Below are positions 1 through 8,135 of a stretch of 42,258 nt of DNA, piece after piece. Origin of the DNA: JBFKQC01 sp041627895 (GTDB taxonomy: Bacteria > Pseudomonadota > Alphaproteobacteria > Rhodobacterales > Rhodobacteraceae); assembly GCA_041627895.1 (NCBI GenBank), contig JBFKQC010000031.1, positions 1-42,258 of the forward strand. The letters run 5' to 3'. Position numbers and translations under genes: made by a program. Numbering within the stretch: position 1 is the stretch's first letter; every line of letters starts with the position of its first letter. The notes under the pieces were generated by a model that made no database searches, was not told the DNA's origin, and saw only the letters and a list, made by a program, of their open reading frames with translations.

Positions 1-1
1 A

Positions 2-64
2 GAGGAGATCAAGAACCAGACAATCCGGCAACGCCGCTTGCAGCATCAGACCGCTGCCGCCTAA
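2..64 (+). CDS. Possible C-terminal end of a CDS entering from the left edge
   Basis: The plus-strand frame from base 2 reads about 20 sense codons rich in Glu, Gln, Arg and Ala, ending at a TAA at 62-64. The sequence ends in three Ala codons, like a natural protein tail. It is too short to assign a family. The next gene (154-1578) converges on it, so a plus-strand gene ending here is a reasonable layout. Chance openness over 60 bases cannot be excluded. Confidence 0.3.
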   Translation, partial: EEIKNQTIRQRRLQHQTAAA

Positions 65-153
65 ACTCGAACAGAAACCGAACCAGAGCCTCCGTTACAA
101 AACGGCCCCAGAAGTCCGAAAAACCCTGACGACGGACACACTCCGACGCCGGT

Positions 154-1578
154 CTAATGCGCGATCATGATGTGTCGAACGGCGGTGTAGTCCTCAAGGG
201 CGTACATCGACATGTCCTTGCCATATCCGGACTGCTTGAGGCCGCCATGGGGCATTTCATTGGTCAGCATGAAATGCGTGTTTATCCAAGTGCAGCCGTA
301 TTGCAGCGCGGCGGCGGTCTCCATCGCTTTGCCGATGTCATTGGTCCAGACCGACGAGGCCAGCCCGTACTGGCTGTCGTTGGCCCAGTCGACGACCGGG
401 TCGTCGGCGGTGAAGCGGGTGACCGAGACCACCGGGCCGAAAACCTCGCGCTGGACGATCTCGTCCTTCTGTTCCGCGCCGGCGACCACGGTCGGCGCAT
501 AGTAGAACCCCGGGCCGTCGTGCACGGTGCCGCCGGTGGTGATCTCGATGTGGTTCAACTCGGAAGCGCGCTGCACGAAGCTCGCCACCCGGTCACGCTG
601 TCGCGGCGAGATCAGCGGCGGAATCTCGTTCGTGGTGTCGTCGTCGGCGGCGTAGACGATGCTGGCGGCGGCGGCGCTCAGGTCGGCCACCAGCTTGTCG
701 TATATGCCGGCGCCGGCGTAGACCCGGCAGGCGGCGGTGCAGTCCTGGCCGGCATTGTAATAGCCGAAGGCCTTCAGACCGCCGACGACCGCATCGAGAT
801 CGGCATCGTCGTAGACGATGACCGGGGCCTTCCCGCCGAGTTCCAGATGTGTACGCTTGACGGACTTCGAGGCGGCCATCAGCACCTTCTTGCCGGTCGC
901 GACGTCCCCGGTGATCGAGATCATGTCGACGCCGTCGTGGTTGATCAGCGTGTTGCCGACCGAGCCGCCCTGGCCGACGATCACGTTGACCACGCCCTCG
1001 GGCAGGATGTCGGAGAGTATCTTGGCGAAGGCGAGCGCGGTCAGCGGCGTCTGCTCGGAGGGCTTCATCACCACCGTGTTGCCGCCGGCGAGCGCTGGGG
1101 CGAGCTTCCACGCCATCATCATGATCGGGTAGTTCCATGGCGCGATCGAGGCCACCACGCCGATCGGATCGCGCCGGATCATGCTGGTGTGCCCTGGCAG
1201 GTAGGTGCCGGCGACCGGGCCGTGCATGTTGCGCACTGCGCCGGCGAAAAACCGAAAGCAGTCGGCGACGGCGGGGATTTCCTCGTTTCGGACCTCATTG
1301 ATCGGCTTGCCGCAGTTCAGGGCCTCGAGCCTGGCGAGGTCCTCAAGTTGGCCTTCGACCGCATCGGCGATTTCCAGAAGCTTGGCCGAGCGCTCGCCAG
1401 GCGTCGTCTGCGACCAGCCCTTGAACGCCCGGCGGGCGGCGGCGACGGCGCGGTCGATCTGGCCGGGATCGGCCTCGGGGATCTTCACGATGGTCGCGCC
1501 GGTTCGGGGGTTAAGGACGTTCTCTTCCTTGTCGGTGCCGGCTTCGAAGGCGCCGCCGATGAGCATCTTGGTTTCCAT
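154..1578 (-). CDS. ydcW: Gamma-aminobutyraldehyde dehydrogenase (YdcW/PatD type)
   Basis: NAD-dependent aldehyde dehydrogenase of 474 residues, the usual family length. Visible family signatures are PWN at 147-149, the glutamate motif LELGGKAP (general base Glu246) and the nucleophile region GQDCTAACR with Cys280. YdcW enzymes oxidise 4-aminobutanal, made from putrescine by transamination, to GABA. The gene is last in an operon whose order matches E. coli ydcSTUVW, starting 16 bp after the upstream permease stop; GGGAGA precedes the ATG as ribosome site. The YdcW call rests on the operon order plus overall sequence; another omega-aminoaldehyde, or betaine aldehyde, could be a substrate. Confidence 0.9.
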   Translation of the reverse strand: METKMLIGGAFEAGTDKEENVLNPRTGATIVKIPEADPGQIDRAVAAARRAFKGWSQTTPGERSAKLLEIADAVEGQLEDLARLEALNCGKPINEVRNEEIPAVADCFRFFAGAVRNMHGPVAGTYLPGHTSMIRRDPIGVVASIAPWNYPIMMMAWKLAPALAGGNTVVMKPSEQTPLTALAFAKILSDILPEGVVNVIVGQGGSVGNTLINHDGVDMISITGDVATGKKVLMAASKSVKRTHLELGGKAPVIVYDDADLDAVVGGLKAFGYYNAGQDCTAACRVYAGAGIYDKLVADLSAAAASIVYAADDDTTNEIPPLISPRQRDRVASFVQRASELNHIEITTGGTVHDGPGFYYAPTVVAGAEQKDEIVQREVFGPVVSVTRFTADDPVVDWANDSQYGLASSVWTNDIGKAMETAAALQYGCTWINTHFMLTNEMPHGGLKQSGYGKDMSMYALEDYTAVRHIMIAH

Positions 1579-1594
1579 GGACAGTCTCCCGAGG

Positions 1595-2401
1595 TTACTT
1601 GCCCTGGCCGGCCACCGTGTCGGTGCCGCGGGTCAGATAATAGGCGCCGAGGATCGGCAGGAAGGTCACCAGCACCACGACCATCGCCACCACGTTGGTG
1701 ACCGGGCGTTGACGCGGACGGACGAGTTCTTCGAGCATCCAGATCGGCAGGGTCTGCTGCTGGCCCGCCGTGAAGGTGGTCACGATCACCTCGTCGAAGC
1801 TGAGTGCAAAGGCCAGCATACCGCCGGCGAGCAACGCGGTCGCGATGTTGGGCAGGATCACGAAGCGGAAGGTCTGGAACGCGTTTGCGCCGAGGTCCAT
1901 CGACGCCTCGATCAGCGAGCCCGAGGTACGGCGGAACCGGGCCACGGCGTTGTTGTAGATCACGACGACGCAGAACGTGGCGTGCCCCAGCACGATGGTC
2001 CAGAAGCTGAACGGAATGTCCGCGAGGTTGAAGGCCGAGCGCAGCGAGATGCCCGTTATGATGCCAGGCAGCGCGATCGGCAGGATGACGAGCAGCGAAA
2101 TCACCTCGCGCCCGAAGAACCGGGTGCGGGCCACCGCGGCGGCGCAGAGTGTGCCGAGCACCAGCGCGATGGCGGTCGAGATCGCGGCGACCCGAAGGCT
2201 GAGCGATAGCGCGGCCCAGACGTCGGGCCGGTTCCAGGTGACGGCGAACCACTTCAGCGTCAGGCCCGGCGGCGGCCACTGGTAGCTCTTGTCCTCGGTC
2301 GTGAAGGCGTAGACGAAGATCAAAAGGATCGGCAGGTGCATGAACAGCAGCCCCGCCGCAGCGGCGATCTTCAGCCCGAGCGGCGCGCGGTCAGAGTGCA
2401 T
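1595..2401 (-). CDS. ydcV: Polyamine ABC transporter permease (YdcV-like)
   Basis: Inner-membrane permease of 268 residues in the PotC/YdcV group. It shows an N-terminal hydrophobic helix, several more membrane segments, and the binding-protein-dependent transport (EAA) loop around EASMDLGANAFQTFRFVILP, which docks on the ATPase. I chose the ATG at 2401 because it lies inside the last codons of the upstream permease (11-base overlap), implying translational coupling; a longer frame opens at 2425 but eats further into the neighbour. It should pair with the YdcU-like permease to form the channel for putrescine/spermidine-type substrates. Confidence 0.9.
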   Translation of the reverse strand: MHSDRAPLGLKIAAAAGLLFMHLPILLIFVYAFTTEDKSYQWPPPGLTLKWFAVTWNRPDVWAALSLSLRVAAISTAIALVLGTLCAAAVARTRFFGREVISLLVILPIALPGIITGISLRSAFNLADIPFSFWTIVLGHATFCVVVIYNNAVARFRRTSGSLIEASMDLGANAFQTFRFVILPNIATALLAGGMLAFALSFDEVIVTTFTAGQQQTLPIWMLEELVRPRQRPVTNVVAMVVVLVTFLPILGAYYLTRGTDTVAGQGK

Positions 2402-3323
2402 CGAACGCCCCCTGCCGTTTGGCAATAAAAAGATAGACGCCCATGATCACGATCGGCACCACGGCGAAGGCCGCGGCGAGCGGGATGTTCCCGGCGGTGC
2501 CCTGGAACTGGTAGACCGCCTGGCCGATCATCCGCGCCGAGGTGCCGACGATCTGCGGAATGATGTAGTCACCGAGGGTCAGCGAGAAGGTGAAGATCGA
2601 TCCCGCGATCACCCCGGGCAACGCCAGCGGCAGCAGCACGTGGCGGAAGGTCTGGCCGGGCCGCGCGCCGAGATCGCCGCTGGCTTCCAGCATCGAGGGT
2701 GGCACTCGCTCCAGCGCGGCCTCGATGGGCAGGATCATGAACGGCAGCCAAACGTAGAGGAAGACGAGGAAGGTGCCGGTCCAGCTGACCGAGAGCGAAT
2801 TGCCGCCGAGCACCGGCAGTGAAAGGTAGGCCTGCAGCAGCCATGTTAGACCGAGCGTCTCGAACAGCCAGCTCAGGATGCCTTCCTTGGCGAGGATCAG
2901 CTTCCAGGAATAGACCTTGACGAGGTAGCTCGACCAGAGCGGCAGCATGACGCCGAGGTAGAACAGCGCCTTCCAGCGGCCGCGGGCATAGCGCGCCGCA
3001 TAGTAGGCGACCGGGAAGCCGATGATCGCCGCGGCCAGTGTCACGCTCGCCGCCATGGCGACGGTGCGGATTATGATGTCGAAGTTCGCGGGCTGAAACA
3101 GCTCGGCGTAGGTCCGCAGCGTGAACTCGTAGCGGATCAGGCCGGAGAATTCGTCGATCGAGAAAAAGCTCTGCGCCAGCAACGCGAAGAGCGACCCGAG
3201 ATAGATGATTCCAAGCCAGAGCGCGGGCGGCGTGATAAGCAGAAGGATCAACAGCGCCGGCCGGCGCCAGAGCTGATCCGACGCCCGACCCCACAGCCCC
3301 GACCGGAGCGCGGCCTCAGCCAT
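2391..3323 (-). CDS. ydcU: Polyamine ABC transporter permease (YdcU-like)
   Basis: Inner-membrane permease of 310 residues related to PotB/YdcU. The first strong helix is at about residues 23-48 (a leucine/isoleucine-rich run after RRPA). It carries an EAA-type loop (LEASGDLGARPGQTFRHVLLP) near residues 215-235, and further C-terminal membrane segments. The ATG at 3323 overlaps the end of the ATPase gene by 8 bases; the upstream in-frame ATG at 3386 would lie well inside that gene. It is the second gene of a coupled ATPase-permease-permease unit and should form a heterodimer with the product of 1595-2401. Confidence 0.9.
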   Translation of the reverse strand: MAEAALRSGLWGRASDQLWRRPALLILLLITPPALWLGIIYLGSLFALLAQSFFSIDEFSGLIRYEFTLRTYAELFQPANFDIIIRTVAMAASVTLAAAIIGFPVAYYAARYARGRWKALFYLGVMLPLWSSYLVKVYSWKLILAKEGILSWLFETLGLTWLLQAYLSLPVLGGNSLSVSWTGTFLVFLYVWLPFMILPIEAALERVPPSMLEASGDLGARPGQTFRHVLLPLALPGVIAGSIFTFSLTLGDYIIPQIVGTSARMIGQAVYQFQGTAGNIPLAAAFAVVPIVIMGVYLFIAKRQGAFDAL

Positions 3324-4305
3324 CGCCGCAGCCCATGATGTGCAGCGCCTCGTCGTCCCATGCGAGGCCGACCGTGTCGCCGACATTTGGCACCGACACG
3401 CCCTTGGGCAGCAGCGCCGAGATGGCCTGACCCTCGTAGTCCAGCGTCAGCCGCGTCGCGGCGCCGAGAAAGGCGCGGCTGGTCACCTGCGCTGAGGGAC
3501 CCTCGGTTACCAGCCGGATCGCCTCGGGGCGCAGGCTGGCATGGGCACGGACGCCCGCAATTCGCTCGACGATCTCCGGCGGTAGAACATTCGACGAGCC
3601 GACGAAATCGGCAACGAAAGGGGTTTCTGGCCGGTCGTAGATGTCCTCGGGTGTGCCGATCTGCTGGACCTGGCCGTGGTCGAACACTGCCACGCGGTCC
3701 GCCATCGACAGCGCTTCGCCCTGATCGTGGGTGACGAAGATGAAGGTGATGCCAAGCTGGCGCTGCAGGCTCTTCAGCTCGACCTGCATCGCCTCGCGGA
3801 GCTTGAGGTCGAGCGCCCCGAGCGGCTCGTCGAGGAGCAGCACCTTGGGTTTGTTGACCAGCGCCCGCGCAAGGGCGACGCGCTGGCGCTGCCCGCCCGA
3901 CAGCTCAGAGGGCTTCCGGTCGGCAAAGCCGGGCAGAGCGACCAGAGACAGCGCATCGCGGGCAGCGCCATAGCGTTCGTCCTTGGGCCGGCCCGCGACC
4001 CTAAGCCCGTAGGCGACGTTGTCGATGACGTTCAGATGCGGGAACAGCGCGTAGTCCTGGAACACCGTGTTGACCGGCCGCTTGTAGGGCGGAATCCGCG
4101 AAGAGGGCTGGCCGAAGATCTCGATCTCGCCCGTGGTCGGCTGCTCGAAGCCGGCGATCAGGCGCAGGCAGGTGGTCTTGCCCGAGCCCGACGGCCCGAG
4201 CATCGCGAAGAACTCGCCCGGCGCCACGTCCAGGTTCACTTGGTCAACGGCCCGAACCTCGCCGAAATGGCGAGATACGCCGCGAAATCTGACTGCCGAT
4301 GTCAT
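3316..4305 (-). CDS. ydcT: Polyamine ABC transporter ATP-binding protein (YdcT/PotA-like)
   Basis: Cytoplasmic ATPase of 329 residues. The Walker A motif GPSGSGKT is at about 37-44, the Q-loop is in VFQDYALFPH, the signature LSGGQ is at 135-139, Walker B is LLLDEPLGALD with Asp159, and the H-loop is FVTHDQ. A C-terminal TOBE-like regulatory region follows (about 245-329). This architecture is typical of the PotA/MalK subfamily. The ATG at 4305 starts right at the conserved N terminus; the earlier in-frame start at 4371 would overlap the binding-protein gene. It lies 55 bp after ydcS and overlaps ydcU, so it energises this importer. Confidence 0.92.
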   Translation of the reverse strand: MTSAVRFRGVSRHFGEVRAVDQVNLDVAPGEFFAMLGPSGSGKTTCLRLIAGFEQPTTGEIEIFGQPSSRIPPYKRPVNTVFQDYALFPHLNVIDNVAYGLRVAGRPKDERYGAARDALSLVALPGFADRKPSELSGGQRQRVALARALVNKPKVLLLDEPLGALDLKLREAMQVELKSLQRQLGITFIFVTHDQGEALSMADRVAVFDHGQVQQIGTPEDIYDRPETPFVADFVGSSNVLPPEIVERIAGVRAHASLRPEAIRLVTEGPSAQVTSRAFLGAATRLTLDYEGQAISALLPKGVSVPNVGDTVGLAWDDEALHIMGCGDG

Positions 4306-4360
4306 TGACCCGCCCAGAGGGCGGCCCGACGCCGCGTGACGGCGGGCCACATGCTCGAGA

Positions 4361-5524
4361 TTACCGTCCACCGATGACGCCGATATAGTCGGACACCCAG
4401 CGGTAGTAGGGAACGCATTCCCCCTGGCTTTCGCAATTGGTCACCGGGGTCTGCCAGAACGCGATCTTCTCGAAATCGTCGAGCCCGTTCTTGGTGCAGC
4501 CCGCGGCGGTCTGCATTCCGCGGCCGTCGGTGCAGGCGGCGAGCACCGCCGGGTTGGCGCCGAACCAGACCGAGAGATCGCTCATCAGGTTGGAACTCAG
4601 CGTGTGCTCCATCCACCTGTAGGCGCAGTTTGGATTCTCTGCGTCGACGTGCATCATCGTCGTGTCGGCCCAGCCCGTCGCGCCCTCGACCGGGACCACG
4701 CTGGCGATCGGCGCGCCGTCGCCCTGCAGCAGGTTCACCTGGAACGGCCAGGACCCCGAGGCCGCCATGCCCTCGTTCTTGAAGTCGTCGATCTGGATGA
4801 AGGCGTCGTGCCAGTAGCGGCTGACCAGCTTGCGCTGCTCGCGCAGCAGATCAAGCGCTGCGGCATACTGGTCCGCGTTCAACTCGTACGGCGAGGCGAT
4901 GCCAAGCTCCGGCTTGTGGTGCATCAGGTACAGCGCGGCGTCGGCAACATGGATCGGTCCGTCATAGGCCTGCACGCGGCCGGCGTTGCTCTGCCCGTCG
5001 GGAAGGTTCTGCGCTTCGAACACCACCGACCACGAAGTGGGCGGGCTGTCGCCGAAGACCTCTGTGTTGTACATCAGAACGTTCGGGCCCCACATGTAGG
5101 GCGTGCCGTAATGCTTTCCGTCGACGAAGTGCCATGGTGCTTCTTTCAGGCGGTCGTCGATCTCGCTCCAGCTCGGGATCAGGTCGGTGTTGATCTCCTG
5201 GACCCGCTTGCCGGCCACCATGCGCAGCGAGGCGTCGCCCGAGGCGGTGACAAGGTCAAAGCCGCCTTCGTTCATCAGTGCCACCATCTCGTCAGAGGTG
5301 TTGGCGGTCTTGACGCTGACCATGCAGCCGGTGGCCTCTTCAAAGCCGGTCACCCAGTCGAATTCCGCCATCGTCTCGCCGCGCTCGATGTAGCCCGGCC
5401 AGGCGACGATGCTGAGCTTGCCCTCGCTCGGGCCAAGCTCGGTCAGCATCTCGGCTGCGACGGGCTGCGCGGCGACTGAGGCTGCAAAGGTCAGAACTGT
5501 GCAGGATCTGAGAAACGGTTTCAT
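4361..5524 (-). CDS. ydcS: Polyamine ABC transporter substrate-binding protein (YdcS-like)
   Basis: Periplasmic binding protein of 387 residues. A classic Sec signal peptide covers about residues 1-25 (hydrophobic core, then AQPVAAE as the likely cleavage region). The mature part resembles the PotD/PotF/YdcS group, with WPGYIERG near the mature N terminus. The start at 5524 is preceded by GGGAGG at good spacing; an upstream in-frame ATG at 5545 would add only seven residues and lacks that site. It is the first gene of the five-gene operon, so its 110-bp upstream region should hold the operon promoter. The substrate (putrescine, spermidine or a related diamine) is inferred from the dehydrogenase at the operon end. 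Confidence 0.9.
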   Translation of the reverse strand: MKPFLRSCTVLTFAASVAAQPVAAEMLTELGPSEGKLSIVAWPGYIERGETMAEFDWVTGFEEATGCMVSVKTANTSDEMVALMNEGGFDLVTASGDASLRMVAGKRVQEINTDLIPSWSEIDDRLKEAPWHFVDGKHYGTPYMWGPNVLMYNTEVFGDSPPTSWSVVFEAQNLPDGQSNAGRVQAYDGPIHVADAALYLMHHKPELGIASPYELNADQYAAALDLLREQRKLVSRYWHDAFIQIDDFKNEGMAASGSWPFQVNLLQGDGAPIASVVPVEGATGWADTTMMHVDAENPNCAYRWMEHTLSSNLMSDLSVWFGANPAVLAACTDGRGMQTAAGCTKNGLDDFEKIAFWQTPVTNCESQGECVPYYRWVSDYIGVIGGR

Positions 5525-5580
5525 AGAGAGCCTCCCTGTTTGCATGCATGCTTTTGATCCGACTATCCGCCGAACGGCGA

Positions 5581-5626
5581 GCTATCGCAAATTCAATTAT
5601 CAGAAGGGCTGCTATCGGAAATTCCG
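5581..5626. promoter_or_regulatory. Paired direct repeats upstream of ydcS, candidate regulator site
   Basis: Two near-identical 14-mers, GCTATCGCAAATTC (5581-5594) and GCTATCGGAAATTC (5611-5624), lie exactly 30 bp apart, that is on the same face of the helix. The second runs into a small dyad CGGAAATTCCG (5616-5626). They lie between the LysR gene stop (5635) and the ydcS start (5524), which is where a LysR-type activator of the polyamine operon would bind. The assignment to that regulator is inference. Confidence 0.5.
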
Positions 5627-5634
5627 AATTCGCG

Positions 5635-6543
5635 TTACCGACCCCGCGCCGATTGCTGCGCCTGGGTGACGGCGATGAATTCCCGGGTTGCCTCGGATAT
5701 TTCAGAGCCTCGCCGCCATACCAGCCCAACCTGAACCACCGGCAGCGCCCCCGAGACATCGCGGCTGACAATCCGGTCGCCTTCGAGCGACCAGGGCCGG
5801 TAGACGAGGTCCGGCAACAGCGCGACACCGGCCCCGGTCGCGACCAGCGAGCGAACCGCTTCGACCGAGCGGGTCCGGAATGCGATCTTTGGCCGCTTGC
5901 CGAATGCGGACAACAGTTTGAGAGCCTCGCGTTCCATCTCGTCAACGTCGAGCACGATGAGTTGTTGGTCCGCCACGTCCGACAGCGCGATGCTTTGCTG
6001 CCGAGCCAAGCGGTGATCGATCGGGATCCACAGGCGGAAAGGCGAGACCTCGAAGATCTCGGACTGCAGCGCCTGGTGGTTGCGCAAGTTGGTGGTTACC
6101 ATCACTGCCACGTCCAACTCGCCACCTATGATCAGATGCTCCAGGTACTCCCCGGCATCCTCGATCGCGCTGACCTCCACTTCGGGGTAGAGCCTGCGGT
6201 ATTTCGACAGTGTTTCGGACAGCACATAGCCCGCGGTCAGCGACGTCACGCCCAGATTCAGTTGACCGCCCACGCGCTTGACCCCATCGGCCAGCATTCG
6301 CGTCGCGTTGGTGACCTCGGCCAGGATCGACATCGCATGGCGCAAGAACTGCTGCCCTTCAGCCGTGATGTTCAGCCCGCGCGGGTGCCGCTCGAAGAGA
6401 GCGACCCCGAGGATCGCTTCGAGTTCCTTGATCGCTTCGGTGACGGCGCTCTGCGAGATCGAAAGGGACTGAGATGCCCCGCTCACCGAACCCTGCTCGG
6501 CCGCCGCCACGAAATACCTCAGTTGTTTCAACGTGAATGACAT
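5635..6543 (-). CDS. LysR-family transcriptional regulator, likely of the ydcSTUVW operon
   Basis: LysR-type regulator of 302 residues. The N-terminal winged helix-turn-helix (about 3-62) includes LRYFVAAAEQGSVSGAS and a QSAVTEAIKELE recognition-helix region; a linker helix and a periplasmic-binding-like effector domain (about 90-295) follow. The ATG at 6543 gives the canonical family N terminus; the frame is open for 33 more codons but these do not look like LysR sequence. Unusually for this family it is encoded just upstream of, and on the same strand as, the operon it probably controls. The effector is unknown; a polyamine or aminoaldehyde is a guess from context. Confidence 0.88.
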   Translation of the reverse strand: MSFTLKQLRYFVAAAEQGSVSGASQSLSISQSAVTEAIKELEAILGVALFERHPRGLNITAEGQQFLRHAMSILAEVTNATRMLADGVKRVGGQLNLGVTSLTAGYVLSETLSKYRRLYPEVEVSAIEDAGEYLEHLIIGGELDVAVMVTTNLRNHQALQSEIFEVSPFRLWIPIDHRLARQQSIALSDVADQQLIVLDVDEMEREALKLLSAFGKRPKIAFRTRSVEAVRSLVATGAGVALLPDLVYRPWSLEGDRIVSRDVSGALPVVQVGLVWRRGSEISEATREFIAVTQAQQSARGR

Positions 6544-7178
6544 TTCTCTGCACTGAAGCCCCTGTAGATTCCCTCGTATTCTAGGGTCGCCGCGGCCTGT
6601 GTGAACGACCGGTTTCGTGAAATCCGCTGCGCTGCCGAACAAGCTCCGCCGCAGGAGCTTGCATTATTGTCCTCGCATTTGCCGCAGCAAGATCAGTCCG
6701 GTCAGTCCGCATCTGAGACCTCGGCATTGAGCGCGGCGAACGGCCGGTTGGGGTTCTGGCAGTGTCGTGGGCAGTGAATGTCCGTTCCGGGGAATCCCAC
6801 TGCGCCGCTGTGCGCGTCGGCAGGATGGTGCGCGTGCACCCTGTCGACCTTGTGCGCTTCATCAAGCTGCGGCGGGGCGAGTGACCAGCCATGTCCTCTA
6901 ATGGACTAAAATAGCTTGGTTTTGAGGCGCGTCGGGACAGCGCACCCCTCAGTCGGAGCGGAGGAAAACGTGCTACGGTTTCCCGAATCCGTCCGTTTGT
7001 CCGCCTCCGTCCACCTGTAATGGTGCTGCGACAGACCCCGAGGACCGCGTCGTGAGCCGAAAGTTTGAGCCGAAGCTCACTTGCGCTGCGGCGCTTTGAA
7101 GGGTCACTCGAGGTCTGGTCAGGGCGAACCGTTGAGGCCGGTTCCCTTGGCGCCTCTCGGTCGAAAGAGACATCTCGC
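6544..7178. other. Gene-poor, less GC-rich stretch
   Basis: About 630 bases without a convincing gene between the LysR start and the tRNA promoter. A long minus-strand frame (7243-6581) is open, but it has no ribosome site and an Arg/Ser/Thr/Pro-rich composition, and it runs into the tRNA gene, so I do not call it. By eye the GC content is clearly lower than in the neighbouring genes, and stop codons are scattered in the other frames. It could be decayed foreign DNA next to a tRNA gene. I see no transposase motif or flanking repeat to prove it. Confidence 0.5.
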
Positions 7179-7207
7179 TTGACGCTCATGGGGCCGTGAA
7201 ATAAGCA
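7179..7207 (+). promoter_or_regulatory. Probable promoter of tRNA-Gly
   Basis: TTGACG at 7179-7184, preceded by C to give the CTTGAC form common in alphaproteobacterial strong promoters. An AT-rich element TAAGCA follows at 7202-7207 with a 17-bp spacer. Transcription would start a few bases before the tRNA at 7220. The -10 match is weak, so the exact hexamer is uncertain. Confidence 0.45.
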
Positions 7208-7219
7208 CGAAATCGTCGA

Positions 7220-7293
7220 GCGGGCATGGTGAAATGGTATCACACGAGCCTTCCAAGCTCTTGGTGCGGGTTCGATTCCCGCTGCCCGCTCCA
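7220..7293 (+). tRNA. tRNA-Gly (anticodon TCC)
   Basis: A 74-base cloverleaf. Acceptor arms GCGGGCA (7220-7226) and TGCCCGC (7283-7289) pair perfectly. The anticodon stem CGAGC/GCTC(T) encloses the loop CTTCCAA with anticodon TCC, the T loop TTCGATT is closed by GCGGG/CCCGC, and discriminator T plus an encoded CCA end the gene. It reads GGA and GGG glycine codons. Its 3' end lies only 15 bp from the convergent stop codon of the glycosyltransferase array. Confidence 0.97.
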
Positions 7294-7307
7294 GCCCCCG
7301 CCGTCGA

Positions 7308-8135
7308 CTATGGCCAAAGCCCGTAACGCTCGCGCAGGTGGTTCACCGCGCGGCGGTTCGCCTCGGCGCGCGGTATGCCGCCGAGATCCGAAGTGACCAG
7401 CGGGTCGAAGGGCTCGGCGGCGGTGTTCTCGGGCTCGCGCAGGTTGGCCTCCAGCCAGATCGGAATGCCGCGCCGGGCGAGCATGCCCGACAGCCAGACG
7501 TCGTCGACCGTGCGGGCGAGGTCGGGGATGCGGAACGCCTCGGCATCGAAGAACCCGGGCCGCACCACGACGCCGCCGCAGCCCTCGAAAATGTCGACAT
7601 GGCCCGAGCGGCGGTAGACCCGGCGCCCTGGGTCCGGCGCCGCGGCGCCCTGCCGCCAGCGCCGCCAGAGCACGCGGGCGTGGAACTCGGCGTCGGTGAT
7701 CCGCCAGCGCCGGACCGCACGCGGCTGCGCCTCGCGGGGGCCCGCGCCGCCGCCGACCGTCGCCGCCTCGAACCCCAGCGCCGCGACCGCCGCCCCGGGA
7801 TGCGCCTCTGCCGCGCGCAGCAGCCGTTCCGACCAGTCCGGCGGATAAGCCCGGTCGTCGTCGCAGAACAGAAGCCGGCAGTCGCGCCCGGCAAATTCGC
7901 GCGCCGCGGGCAGGACCTTGGTCGCGGGGCCGAAATCTTCCGCCACGCGCCGGATCTCGACGCCTGCCGGCACCGCGGGCAGGTGCCCGTCCCAGTCGGG
8001 ATAGCGCCGGTAGATTTCCGGGATATACAGCAGAATCCGGTCCGCCGGGCGGCGCTGCGCCAGCAGGCACCCCAGCGTCGGGCCGATCCTTCCGAACCGC
8101 GGCGGGATCGTCGAGAGCGTGACGATCAGCGTCAC
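7308..8135 (-). CDS. Putative GT-A glycosyltransferase, array member 5 (last)
   Basis: 275 residues. It shares with its four upstream neighbours an N-terminal strand followed by STIPPRF..IGPTL, the block YRRYPDWDGHLPAVPAGVEI, GPATKVLPA, a metal-binding-type FCDDD (Asp92-94), a glycine-rich RRSGHVDIFEGCGG segment, and VDDVWLSGMLARRG near residue 210. DXD plus a later acidic pair is the pattern of GT-A nucleotide-sugar transferases; acceptor and donor are unknown. There is no signal peptide or membrane helix, so it is cytoplasmic. The start is GTG, overlapping the preceding gene's TGA (GTGA). Its middle differs from the others by a Gly/Ala-rich insertion near 125-135. Confidence 0.75.
   Translation of the reverse strand: MTLIVTLSTIPPRFGRIGPTLGCLLAQRRPADRILLYIPEIYRRYPDWDGHLPAVPAGVEIRRVAEDFGPATKVLPAAREFAGRDCRLLFCDDDRAYPPDWSERLLRAAEAHPGAAVAALGFEAATVGGGAGPREAQPRAVRRWRITDAEFHARVLWRRWRQGAAAPDPGRRVYRRSGHVDIFEGCGGVVVRPGFFDAEAFRIPDLARTVDDVWLSGMLARRGIPIWLEANLREPENTAAEPFDPLVTSDLGGIPRAEANRRAVNHLRERYGLWP

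Noticed and set aside
154..1701. Long plus-strand frames opposite ydcW
   Set aside because: They lie antisense to a complete aldehyde dehydrogenase with intact active-site residues and lack any family sequence.
6581..7243. Minus-strand 220-codon open frame upstream of the LysR gene
   Set aside because: Arg/Ser/Thr/Pro-rich low-complexity sequence, no ribosome site, and it begins inside tRNA-Gly on the opposite strand; no family resemblance.
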